A DNA stretch of 61,801 nucleotides from positions 1 through 61,801 of the IMG/VR virus record IMGVR_UViG_3300049914_000132. The stretch is one strand, 5' to 3'. The notes beneath the pieces are model-generated. The model ran no database searches, was not told the DNA's origin, and was given only the letters and a program-made list of their open reading frames with translations. This document shows positions 47,541 to 54,544 of this stretch, piece by piece. This stretch comes from a virus. A program made the position numbers and the translations under genes. Positions within the stretch are counted from its first letter, which is position 1; each line of letters opens with the position of its first letter.

Positions 47541-47874
47541 GGCCAATCAGATGGTCAGAGGCATGGATCGCATAGAGCTTGAAGCCAACCTGTCCAAGAT
47601 ATCTGCTGCGTACGCTGAACTCAGGCTGATGGGGACACCGTGCTTGAACTGTGCAGTTGCAGCTATCTACAAGTGCATTGATCCTTCGTGCAAAGTTGGG
47701 AGGACTGCTGGCATGGTCATAGGTTCTATTAGTGTTTGTGCAGACAGATCTATGTTGAGAGCTGCCAGAGATGCTCTCAAGCGCCGCAAAGTTCGTTTTA
47801 TGGATGTGATCTATTACATGAACACGCAAAAGTTGATTGACCGAAGTGCCTATGTGGAACGTTATTCATTCTGA
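47530..47874 (+). CDS. Small CxxC-family protein near the terminase (114 aa)
   Basis: 114 residues from the ATG at 47530. ISAAYAELRLMGTPCLNCAV then YKCIDPSCKVG: the A-A-Y-x-E-L-x-L-x-G...C-x-x-C pattern also found in the genes at 50264-51553. It is the longest member and has a basic C-terminal extension (ARDALKRRKVRFMDVIYYMN). Overlaps the methyltransferase start. Confidence 0.6.
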   Translation: MARRANQMVRGMDRIELEANLSKISAAYAELRLMGTPCLNCAVAAIYKCIDPSCKVGRTAGMVIGSISVCADRSMLRAARDALKRRKVRFMDVIYYMNTQKLIDRSAYVERYSF

Positions 47875-50203
47875 GTGCATGCTTGCAATGCACAAGATGG
47901 AGCCCAACAGCGCTGACGCTGTGGTGACTGATCCACCGTACGAGCTTGGGTTCATGGGTAAGGGTTGGGACAAGTCAGGGATCGCAAACTCCGTCAGAAT
48001 GTGGCGTGAGGTCTTTCGTGTGCTCAAGCCAGGTGGTTACTTGCTCAGCTTCGGTGGAACTCGAACCTATCACCGGATGGCTTGCGCGATCGAAGACGCA
48101 GGGTTTGAGATCCGTGATAGCTTGGACTGGCTGTATGGCTGCTTGAGTGAGGACACTGAGATCCTGGTTAATGGAGAGTGGGAACATTACCGTAAAGCCG
48201 TTGCAGGGAGTCTCGCATTATGCTATGATGTACAGTATGACACGCTCTCTTGGCAAGAGATCCAAGAAGTCTTTGCCTATCCGTACAATGATACCGCCTT
48301 CCGAATTCAGTCGAATAGTACGGATCAGATCGTCTCCAGAAACCATCGCTGCCTTATTGAACGAGACGGAGCGCTCATTTTTTCTATCGCAGAAGAAGTT
48401 GCACGGGAATGCTCGGCGCGTGTACCCGTTTTGGAAGATCTGTCTGGTCTGTTTGAGGCCCTTCCAGTGCCACACCAAGGAACAAGTTTCCAGGAACAAG
48501 ACATGCACTATGGGTTGTGCGACAAGCTTACTGGGCAAGTATCCGAGACCACAGAAGCGCTCAAACGCAAAGTGCTCGGTGTGCAACAAACAGATCTATC
48601 GGTTTCCGAGTCACCTTCTTCGGGTTCAGACTCCAACCTGCTCTCGTCAATGCAATGGGAAACTTCGAGGGTTAGCGTGGAAAGCTCATGCACACAAGGG
48701 GAGGAAGGCATGGACAAAAGAATCCGAGATTGCATTTCGAGGGAAGATGTCAGGGTCACTCAATCCAGCGTGGAAGGGCGGGGTGACATTCTTCAAGAAG
48801 CATGGCAACTACAAGGGTGTCCGATACGTTCGGTGTCCGGCCATGCTTATTCAGATGGCACGGAAGGACGGGTACGTCATGGAGCATCGTTTGATTGTGG
48901 CAAAGCTGATCGGGCGCTGCCTTTTACAGATGGAGATAGTCCATCACGAAGACCGAGACCCACAAAACAACAAGCCATTGAATCTGATGTTGTTCAGATC
49001 AAACAAGGAGCACAAACTGTACGAGCATCACGGTTCGCCTCTTCCGATCTGGCGAGGGTCACACCTTTCCACCTCATTGGAACAGTGTGGTGCGTGAAGG
49101 TTCCGACTGGCGCGTTTGTCGCACGTCGAAACGGTAAGATCTTCATTACTGGTAACTCTGGCTTCCCGAAGTCGCTGGACATCAGCTTGGCGATAGACAC
49201 AAAGCTTGGAAAGAGCCGGAAGGCGATTGGTCCTGCGACCAGGCATGGGGGTGGGGACAGCAAGGTCATGGTGGGCGACTACAACGCCCCAAGGACCGCG
49301 CCTGCCAGCCCCCAGGCAGCTCTTTGGGATGGGTGGGGCACAGCCCTGAAGCCAGCGCACGAGCCGATTGTGCTCGCCCGCAAGCCCTTCTCGGGGACCA
49401 TTGTGGCGCACGTGCTCAAGCACGGTACAGGGGGTATCAACGTCGGGGCGTGCAGGCTGGGAACGACTGAGAACCTTGGGAGGAACAACAAGAGTCAGGC
49501 GACATGGGGAAATTATGGGAATGGACCAAGCAGCCAATTAGGACTTCCGATTTCTGATCAGAGTCGTTTCCCTCCAAACGTTCTGCTCAGCCATTCACCT
49601 GCATGCGGGAAGAAGTGCGCTCCAGGCTGTCCTGTTGCAGCATTGGACAAGCAGAGCGGGATCTTGAAGGGTGGAACGATCAAAGCATCAACTGTTACAA
49701 AAGGTGGCTCAAGAATCGGGACGTTCAATATTCGAGAACGGACGGGACGTCAGTATGTTGGGTCTGTAGGTGGAGCGTCCAAGTTCTTTCCGATCTTGAA
49801 CTGGGATCCGATGGACTTCGACTTCTTCCGCTACCAAGCAAAGCCATCGAACACCGAACGGGATGCAGGATGTGCAGGAGAGGGCACAGCAGCAGAAGTT
49901 ACCGGCCGAGAGCCGGATAGCAGAGGGCTGAACAACTCAAGGTCAGGGATGCGCCGGAAAGGATCAGTTGGCAACGAACACCCTACGGTCAAACCTATCA
50001 CCCTCATGGGCTGGCTCTGCAAGCTCATCACACCGAAAGGTGGGCTCATACTCGATCCGTTCTGTGGTTCTGGGACAACAGGTTGTGCGGCAATCTGGCT
50101 CGGGTTCAACTTCATAGGGATTGATCAGTCAGCAGAGTACGCTGAGCTAGCCCGTGGGAGGATAGCAGCATACGAGAAACACTTGGCCAGCAAGCACAAA
50201 TAG
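47852..50203 (+). CDS. DNA adenine/cytosine-N4 methyltransferase interrupted by an intein
   Basis: 783-residue precursor from the ATG at 47852 (a TTG at 47837 is upstream). Extein motifs: TDPPYELGF (catalytic DPPY) near the start, VFRVLKPGGYLLSFGG, then after the intein NEHPTVKPITLMGWLCKLIT and LILDPFCGSGTTGCAA (SAM-binding FxGxG). This DPPY-first order is that of a beta-class amino-methyltransferase. The host protein joint is DWLYG/SGFPKS, a conserved methylase segment often used by inteins. Without the intein the enzyme has 444 residues. Probably protects phage DNA or marks it. Cys-containing VLLSHSPACGKKCAPGCPV is a typical family insertion. Confidence 0.85.
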   Translation: MWNVIHSECMLAMHKMEPNSADAVVTDPPYELGFMGKGWDKSGIANSVRMWREVFRVLKPGGYLLSFGGTRTYHRMACAIEDAGFEIRDSLDWLYGCLSEDTEILVNGEWEHYRKAVAGSLALCYDVQYDTLSWQEIQEVFAYPYNDTAFRIQSNSTDQIVSRNHRCLIERDGALIFSIAEEVARECSARVPVLEDLSGLFEALPVPHQGTSFQEQDMHYGLCDKLTGQVSETTEALKRKVLGVQQTDLSVSESPSSGSDSNLLSSMQWETSRVSVESSCTQGEEGMDKRIRDCISREDVRVTQSSVEGRGDILQEAWQLQGCPIRSVSGHAYSDGTEGRVRHGASFDCGKADRALPFTDGDSPSRRPRPTKQQAIESDVVQIKQGAQTVRASRFASSDLARVTPFHLIGTVWCVKVPTGAFVARRNGKIFITGNSGFPKSLDISLAIDTKLGKSRKAIGPATRHGGGDSKVMVGDYNAPRTAPASPQAALWDGWGTALKPAHEPIVLARKPFSGTIVAHVLKHGTGGINVGACRLGTTENLGRNNKSQATWGNYGNGPSSQLGLPISDQSRFPPNVLLSHSPACGKKCAPGCPVAALDKQSGILKGGTIKASTVTKGGSRIGTFNIRERTGRQYVGSVGGASKFFPILNWDPMDFDFFRYQAKPSNTERDAGCAGEGTAAEVTGREPDSRGLNNSRSGMRRKGSVGNEHPTVKPITLMGWLCKLITPKGGLILDPFCGSGTTGCAAIWLGFNFIGIDQSAEYAELARGRIAAYEKHLASKHK
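48140..49156 (+). other. Intein (339 aa) in the methyltransferase
   Basis: Starts with Cys at CLSEDTEILVNGEWEHY (block A), block B is SNSTDQIVSRNHRCLI, and the end is VWCVKVPTGAFVARRNGKIF then ITGN before Ser+1 (blocks F and G). The penultimate residue is Gly instead of the common His. Splicing would join DWLYG to SGFPKS. Between the blocks the reading frame stays open for about 600 bases but encodes no recognisable domain; the HNH endonuclease lies there in another frame. Confidence 0.85.
48420..49097 (+). CDS. HNH homing endonuclease in a different frame inside the intein
   Basis: Frame shifted +1 relative to the intein. Possible GTG start at 48420 (no clear Shine-Dalgarno; ATG at 48511 also possible). 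The product has two Cys-pair ribbons (CLVCLRPFQCH...KTCTMGC and KCSVCNKQIYRF...PTCSRQC), a WTKESEIAFRGKMSGSLNPA DNA-binding-like segment, and a typical HNH_3 core GYVMEHRLIVAKLIGRCLLQ then VHHEDRDPQNNKPLNLMLF and NKEHKLYEHHG. It would be a DNA-cutting enzyme promoting intein spread, but it cannot be made by simple read-through of the methyltransferase frame. Confidence 0.75.
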   Translation: MYPFWKICLVCLRPFQCHTKEQVSRNKTCTMGCATSLLGKYPRPQKRSNAKCSVCNKQIYRFPSHLLRVQTPTCSRQCNGKLRGLAWKAHAHKGRKAWTKESEIAFRGKMSGSLNPAWKGGVTFFKKHGNYKGVRYVRCPAMLIQMARKDGYVMEHRLIVAKLIGRCLLQMEIVHHEDRDPQNNKPLNLMLFRSNKEHKLYEHHGSPLPIWRGSHLSTSLEQCGA

Positions 50204-50206
50204 TGC

Positions 50207-50235
50207 TTGCCTTGTTAGTGCTAGTGTGCTAAGCT
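50207..50235 (+). promoter_or_regulatory. Promoter-like element upstream of the cysteine-rich gene cluster
   Basis: TTGCCT, 17 bases, TAAGCT with GTGC directly before the -10 box: the same layout as TTGCAG-17-TAGGTT at 33076-33104. It begins four bases after the methyltransferase stop and would drive the small CxxC genes and tRNAs. Confidence 0.5.
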
Positions 50236-50263
50236 GCGTAGTGTGAGGCTAGGCAACGGCAAG

Positions 50264-50515
50264 ATGACAAAGCGGGATAGGATACAGGCTGCATGCTCCG
50301 AACTGGCATTGTTTGGGCATGCTTGCTTGGAGTGCCCGATCAATAGAGTAGTACGCTGTTCTACTCTGTCTGATATATCATACTGCTTTCATACACCGAA
50401 TGTACGCGCTCGTGTAGAGCACATTTTCCTTCAGTACGGTGTCTCAAAGCTTGAAGTTGTAGAATGTGCAAGAATGATGGAGTTCGGCGCTAGGAACCGC
50501 TTGGCTCGGGAATGA
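50264..50515 (+). CDS. Small cysteine-rich protein, cluster member 1
   Basis: 83 residues from the ATG at 50264 (a GTG at 50243 is upstream). DRIQAACSELALFGHACLEC then VVRCSTLSDISYCFH. The block A-A-x-x-E-L-x-L-x-G-x-x-C-x-x-C plus two further Cys recurs in the next genes. The C-terminal half is helical. Function unknown. Confidence 0.6.
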   Translation: MTKRDRIQAACSELALFGHACLECPINRVVRCSTLSDISYCFHTPNVRARVEHIFLQYGVSKLEVVECARMMEFGARNRLARE

Positions 50516-50751
50516 GCTTGATCCGGAAATCTGATCGGATAGCTGCTGCATACACAGAGCTGAGCCTGCTTGGCTTTGGCTGCTTCAAGTGTTCCGCCCC
50601 ACGCTCGAAAGTGTGCTCCATAAACGGGGAGTTAGCACTGCACTGTGTGTTTCAGAACAGCAACTTCGACGCGGACGCAGCCAGGGGTACTCTTGTGTAC
50701 TACGATGTTTATCTGTCAGAAGTTTCAGATTACAGAAACAAGGCAGGATAG
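50512..50751 (+). CDS. Small cysteine-rich protein, cluster member 2
   Basis: 79 residues, ATGA overlap. DRIAAAYTELSLLGFGCFKC then KVCSINGELALHCVFQ. Same spacing of C-x-x-C...C...C as member 1, so the two are paralogs. Its stop codon lies eight bases inside the following tRNA gene. Confidence 0.6.
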   Translation: MSLIRKSDRIAAAYTELSLLGFGCFKCSAPRSKVCSINGELALHCVFQNSNFDADAARGTLVYYDVYLSEVSDYRNKAG

Positions 50752-50813
50752 CTTAATGGGAAAGCCTGGGTCATATACACCAGAGACTGTCGGTTCGATT
50801 CCGGCTCCTGCCT
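50742..50813 (+). tRNA. tRNA or tRNA-like gene with irregular anticodon arm
   Basis: Standard 72-base layout: acceptor GGCAGGA pairs perfectly with TCCTGCC, D-arm GCTT/AAGC with loop AATGGGA, T-arm GTCGG/CCGGC with loop TTCGATT, five-base variable loop, discriminator T, no encoded CCA. The anticodon arm is odd: TGGGT-CATATAC-ACCAG has one mismatch and A instead of U at position 33 (anticodon would be UAU), while CTGG/CCAG gives a ten-base loop. Anticodon therefore uncertain; could be a decoy or degenerate tRNA. Confidence 0.7.
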
Positions 50814-50815
50814 CT

Positions 50816-51034
50816 ATGGAAGCTATACAATCAGAAGAGCACAGAAGGGCTTGTGCTTATTCAGAGATCGTTCTGAGTGATAACTTTAGTACAGCACTTG
50901 ATTGTGGCGTGTGCCGCGTGAATGTATGTAGCCGACATGATGTGCCAGAGGTCCTTGAAAGGTATGGAGTTTCATTGCCTGAATTTCAAGCGTACGTTCG
51001 GAAGGTTCATCGTTACGCTAAGGCTACTACATGA
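50816..51034 (+). CDS. Small cysteine-rich protein, cluster member 3
   Basis: 72 residues from the ATG at 50816, three bases after the tRNA. RRACAYSEIVLSDNFSTALD then CGVCRVNVCSRHDVPEV. The A-Y-S-E-I-x-L and C-x-x-C...C features fit the cluster, with more divergence. No Shine-Dalgarno; the frame continues upstream through the tRNA but that part is translated tRNA sequence. Confidence 0.5.
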   Translation: MEAIQSEEHRRACAYSEIVLSDNFSTALDCGVCRVNVCSRHDVPEVLERYGVSLPEFQAYVRKVHRYAKATT

Positions 51035-51231
51035 TCTCATCTCCTGAAGTAACAGAGGCAGCTTATACTCTTGAAGCTACGCTCAGGCTGTCAGACACGG
51101 ATTGCAGTGTTTGCACAGCTTTGCCTCATTGTGTGTATGTAGCTGTGAACAAAAATCTGTTCTCGCCAACTAGTTGTGCAGGGTGTCATCCGGAGTTCAT
51201 GGAGTTCTTGTGTGATCTTTTTACCGTCTGA
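51031..51231 (+). CDS. Small cysteine-rich protein, cluster member 4
   Basis: 66 residues, ATGA overlap. EAAYTLEATLRLSDTDCSVC then ALPHCVYV and SCAGCHPEFM. TLEATLRL resembles TLEALTRLG of the minus-strand trio at 7.5 kb, linking both clusters. Six cysteines. Confidence 0.6.
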   Translation: MISSPEVTEAAYTLEATLRLSDTDCSVCTALPHCVYVAVNKNLFSPTSCAGCHPEFMEFLCDLFTV

Positions 51232-51553
51232 AAAATTGAGGGTAGCTCTTGCCTTGGAAGCTACAGTGCGACTGGGTGGCTATCAAGGACTAGGACTAGC
51301 ATGGTGTGCACGCTGTCCAATGCTGTCTGCGTGTGCTAGAGCTTGCGTAGCAGGATGGAAGGTTAACGTTCCAGGATGTTGTCAGTTCAGGGCTCACTTG
51401 GATGACCTCAAAGCGAATGTACAAGGTAGAGATCAGCCTGCCAAAGCCAGGCGCAAAGCCTTGGAAGAGAGAACAGCTTCAACTACCCATAGGAGAAGCA
51501 CTAATGGCAAAGACCGAGAAAGTTGTAACAGGCGACCAGCTTCCCAAGACTGA
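51212..51553 (+). CDS. Small cysteine-rich protein, cluster member 5
   Basis: Up to 113 residues from GTG at 51212. LALEATVRLGGYQGLGLAWC continues ARCPMLSACARACVAG and GCCQFRAHL, with eight cysteines. The last 50 residues (AKARRKALEERTASTT and on) look like shadow translation, and the next gene's AGGAG and start lie within them in another frame. A frameshift that removed the true end is possible. Confidence 0.5.
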   Translation: MIFLPSEKLRVALALEATVRLGGYQGLGLAWCARCPMLSACARACVAGWKVNVPGCCQFRAHLDDLKANVQGRDQPAKARRKALEERTASTTHRRSTNGKDRESCNRRPASQD

Positions 51554-51755
51554 AGTCAGACAGTCTGATCCCATTCTGCTCAAGAATGTGAGCGAGGACG
51601 ACGCAGCATCAGAGTCAAGCAGGATACACACTGCATACAACGATCAATCTGCGAAGAACGCAAAGATGCGTGCTGTCTTGCTCAGGTGGGTTGAGTGCCA
51701 TGGTGTGACTTGCGCGTGTGAGCTGTGCAGGGCAACAAGGGAGGCATTGATATGA
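51504..51755 (+). CDS. Hypothetical protein ending in a Cys triplet (83 aa)
   Basis: 83 residues from the ATG at 51504 with AGGAG eight bases upstream. Polar N-terminus (AKTEKVVTGDQLPKTEVRQS) and a C-terminal helix with HGVTCACELCRATREALI. The frame is also sensible upstream of this ATG (YKVEISLPKPGAKPW), so a longer form starting at 51402 or 51417 is possible. Confidence 0.5.
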   Translation: MAKTEKVVTGDQLPKTEVRQSDPILLKNVSEDDAASESSRIHTAYNDQSAKNAKMRAVLLRWVECHGVTCACELCRATREALI

Positions 51756-52138
51756 GCAGGGCATGCACTGTGACAAAGAAAGAGCATGCTCTTTCTATCT
51801 GTTGTAGTCATGGAGTTCCTGTTGATGGGTGCCTTGGTTGCATTGAGCACATGATGATGCACGACGAGGCGAGCAAAGCAGCTATGAGGGCTCAAGCTCG
51901 GCATGAGAAGACACAGACTCCAGAAGAGAAGGCTCTTGCTGATCAGGCTGCTCGGACGTTGACAGTTGCGTTGCGAGCTGTAGAGGACACTATGCACGCG
52001 GTGTCTGAGCTTTCTGTAGGCCGGGAGGGCTTGGATGTTCTTGCTGCAACAGCCAACCATTTTGCAGAAGCTTCAGAAGCGTCGGCTCGTGTCGCTCAGA
52101 TAGTTGATCGGATAGCAGACAAGTTGTTCGTTAGGTAG
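51752..52138 (+). CDS. Cys-rich N-terminus plus helical protein (128 aa)
   Basis: 128 residues, ATGA overlap, GGGAGG upstream. SICCSHGVPVDGCLGCIEHM is a compact Cys/His cluster, then a long Ala/Glu-rich helix bundle to the end. C-C-x-H...C-x-x-C-x-x-H could bind zinc. Function unknown. Confidence 0.55.
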   Translation: MSRACTVTKKEHALSICCSHGVPVDGCLGCIEHMMMHDEASKAAMRAQARHEKTQTPEEKALADQAARTLTVALRAVEDTMHAVSELSVGREGLDVLAATANHFAEASEASARVAQIVDRIADKLFVR

Positions 52139-52144
52139 TCATTC

Positions 52145-52227
52145 GGAGGCGTAGACCAGTATGGATCTGGGGTGGGCTGTAGACTCATTGTCTTATGACC
52201 AGCAGAGTTCGATTCTCTGAGCCTCCA
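52145..52227 (+). tRNA. tRNA-Tyr(GUA)
   Basis: Acceptor GGAGGCG pairs with AGCCTCC (six of seven), discriminator A, no CCA. Anticodon arm GTGGG-CTGTAGA-CTCAT with anticodon GTA, a short variable arm (GTC-TTAT-GAC) as expected for bacterial tyrosine tRNA, and T-arm CAGAG-TTCGATT-CTCTG. The D-arm CCAG-TATGGAT-CTGG is preceded by four bases instead of two. Phage tRNAs compensate for codon bias or replace tRNAs cut by host defences. Confidence 0.8.
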
Positions 52228-52230
52228 TCT

Positions 52231-52524
52231 GTGTTGAATAGAAACCATCGGTTCAAATATCCGTTGAAAACAGTTGGTGAGTGCGCCATTGAGCTTGACG
52301 TGCCTGCTGAGTCTATTCAAGACCTTGTAGACGCTGGGGATGTGCCATACACGATTAACAGACAGTTCTACACTTGCGTTGACGTTGATCAGGTTCGGAC
52401 CAAGTTAGCTAGCAAAGCTGAACGGATCTTGCTAGGGCCACAGGTCCAGGACGCTGTTGTCGAGGTCAATGGCCAGGCTATGCACCTGTCAGACAGGGGC
52501 TTCTGGGACTACGCCAAGCAGTAG
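52231..52524 (+). CDS. HTH-like small protein (97 aa)
   Basis: 97 residues from the GTG at 52231, four bases after the tRNA; the in-frame ATG at 52195 lies inside the tRNA and would only translate it. YPLKTVGECAIELDVPAESI QDLVDAGDVPYTIN, then FYTCVDVDQVRTKLASKAER: an excisionase-like winged helix (helix-turn-helix, wing, last helix) as in the HTH relatives elsewhere in the window. Followed by the portal gene. Confidence 0.55.
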   Translation: MLNRNHRFKYPLKTVGECAIELDVPAESIQDLVDAGDVPYTINRQFYTCVDVDQVRTKLASKAERILLGPQVQDAVVEVNGQAMHLSDRGFWDYAKQ

Positions 52525-52570
52525 CCTTCTTTAGTCTTCTTGCGCTAGTATGTTGGGCGCGGGAGGTTAC

Positions 52571-54253
52571 GTGAGTTCAGGTACGATTACCGAGCCTTAT
52601 GCAGCCAAGAAGGTGTCCGGAGCAGCCGGAGACCGCATACTGGAGAAGGTCAAGCGCCTTGGCATGACGCCGAGGCAGCAAGCTCTGAATGCTTTGTGGG
52701 CTTGGTACAGGACGCAGCACTACGACGCCAGGCGTTGTGATTGGGATGGGACGGAGCGCGTTCAAGGCATCGATCATGAAGCAATCGCAACGGCAGGATT
52801 CATTCCTCCAGGCTTCTACGATGCAGGCCAGACGTTTCCGATCAAGTTCAGACGCCCGACTGCGCCTTATGCTCTCATCAAAGTCATCGTAGATCGCTTC
52901 ACTGGCTTGCTGTTCTCAGAGCGCCGTCACCCTCATCTTCGTGTGGATGGCGATCATAAGACTGAGGACTACGTTCAAGCACTTGCAGAAGCAGCACGAC
53001 TATGGCCTGCAATGATTCAAGCTCGAACGTATGGGGGCGCGACAGGCTCTGTTGCAATTGGATTCAAGTTCATCGAAGGGAAGCCTATAGTAGAAGTTCA
53101 CGATCCTCGGTGGATGTTTCCTGACTTCAAAGACAGGGAACAGCTTGTCTTGAAGTCAGTCGAGAAACGATACCAGTACCCTGTTGAAATCCAGAATGAA
53201 GTGACGGGAGACTGGGAAGAGGTTCCCCATTGGTACAGGAGAGTGATCAACGAGAAGTCTGATGTGCTATACGAGCCCGTTCCTGTTCCCAAGGATGGCA
53301 GCGAGCCTGAATGGAAAGAGCAGCAGCATGTTGAACATCGGTTTGGGTTCTGTCCTGTGGTTTGGGTGCAGAACCTTCCTGTACAAGACGACGTGGATGG
53401 TGACCCTGACTGTCATGGCATCTATGATCTTGCAGAGGCAATTGATGCATTGATATCACAGGGAAATAGAGGTACGACTGCGAACTGCGATCCGACGTTA
53501 GTGATCATCACAGAGGCCAAGTTGGCAGACGTACGCAAGGGTAGTGACAACGCCATCAAGCTTCCGCCAAACTCTTCCGCTCAGTATCTTGAGATCTCAG
53601 GTCAGGGACCGAAGTCTGCATTGGACACAGCAGGACAACTCAGAACGTATGCACTTGAGGTTGCGCAGTGCGTTCTTGATCATCCGGATGTTGCGAACAG
53701 GACAGCGACAGAAGTAGAGCGTGTGTTCTCTTCAATGCTTTCCAAAGCGGACATCCTACGAGAACAGTACGGGCAGAAGGGCGTTCTTCCTCTCGTTGAA
53801 ATGATGATCAAGTCTATCCGAATGCTCGGAAAGTCTAAGGCTGTTTCTGTTGTGAGGCAATCTGAGGAAGGTGAGCAGACTGTCCCAGAAATTCAGAGTC
53901 AGTTTGTCAAACTGCCTGACCGTGTGATTCCTGGCGTAGATGGGGAACCTGCGAAGCGCGAGAAGCGCGAGCTTGGTCCGCCAGGCAGTGTTGTCGTGAT
54001 TCAGTGGGGTGCTTACTTCGACTCCAGCACAACGGACATTGCAGCTTCTTCAGATGCTGCGACCAAGGCTCAGCAAGGCGGTCTCATTGATCAGGAGCAT
54101 GCAGCCCGGTTCGTTGCTCCGTACTTCCATGTGGAAGATGTGCCCGAGATGCTTGCCAAGGTGAAAAGGGAAAAGGAAGAAGCACAGGCAGCGATGGATC
54201 AGCAGCTCATGGGTGGGATGGGCCAGAACCAAGGTTGGTCGGAGAATGAATGA
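52571..54253 (+). CDS. Portal protein
   Basis: 560 residues from GTG at 52571 with GGGAGG four bases upstream (ATG at 52550 is the alternative). The core matches SPP1-type portals: RPTAPYALIKVIVDRFTGLL, a wing region with EVHDPRWMFPDF, GFCPVVWVQN, HGIYDLAEAIDALISQ, and the long stem/crown helices with EVERVFSSMLSKADILREQYG. The C-terminus is acidic then Met/Gln-rich. Forms the dodecameric DNA-entry ring. Confidence 0.82.
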   Translation: MSSGTITEPYAAKKVSGAAGDRILEKVKRLGMTPRQQALNALWAWYRTQHYDARRCDWDGTERVQGIDHEAIATAGFIPPGFYDAGQTFPIKFRRPTAPYALIKVIVDRFTGLLFSERRHPHLRVDGDHKTEDYVQALAEAARLWPAMIQARTYGGATGSVAIGFKFIEGKPIVEVHDPRWMFPDFKDREQLVLKSVEKRYQYPVEIQNEVTGDWEEVPHWYRRVINEKSDVLYEPVPVPKDGSEPEWKEQQHVEHRFGFCPVVWVQNLPVQDDVDGDPDCHGIYDLAEAIDALISQGNRGTTANCDPTLVIITEAKLADVRKGSDNAIKLPPNSSAQYLEISGQGPKSALDTAGQLRTYALEVAQCVLDHPDVANRTATEVERVFSSMLSKADILREQYGQKGVLPLVEMMIKSIRMLGKSKAVSVVRQSEEGEQTVPEIQSQFVKLPDRVIPGVDGEPAKREKRELGPPGSVVVIQWGAYFDSSTTDIAASSDAATKAQQGGLIDQEHAARFVAPYFHVEDVPEMLAKVKREKEEAQAAMDQQLMGGMGQNQGWSENE

Positions 54254-54534
54254 GCCGGGCGTTTCCAAACCCAAGTGTGATTCAGCACTCCATTCACCGT
54301 GCTCCGTATGGTGTGGGTTGGCTCAGAGAAGAGCAAGCATACGATCTTTGCCCTCACTTGACGCCTGATCACATCTCGAGGTTTTACTATGCAGGACGCT
54401 TGCTTGCATGGCGCGAAGTCCCTGCTGGTCGTGAGACTTCTGCTTGTGTGGTATGGCTTCGCCCTGTGAACACAGACGCGAAGAACGGATGGCTTGAGAT
54501 TGACGAACTGGCGTCGGGCAAGAAGCCCCTCTGA
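54250..54534 (+). CDS. Hypothetical virion-associated protein (94 aa)
   Basis: 94 residues, ATGA overlap with the portal gene. SVIQHSIHRAPYGVGWLREE then aromatic-rich beta strands (FYYAGRLLAWREVP, CVVWLRPVN). Position after the portal suggests a head-completion or assembly factor. Unrecognised. Confidence 0.5.
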   Translation: MSRAFPNPSVIQHSIHRAPYGVGWLREEQAYDLCPHLTPDHISRFYYAGRLLAWREVPAGRETSACVVWLRPVNTDAKNGWLEIDELASGKKPL

Positions 54535-54544
54535 GGAGACACGT

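Noticed and set aside
52195-52230. Start of the HTH-like gene at the ATG 52195
   Set aside because: That segment is the 3' part of the tRNA-Tyr gene; its translation is a known kind of artefact.
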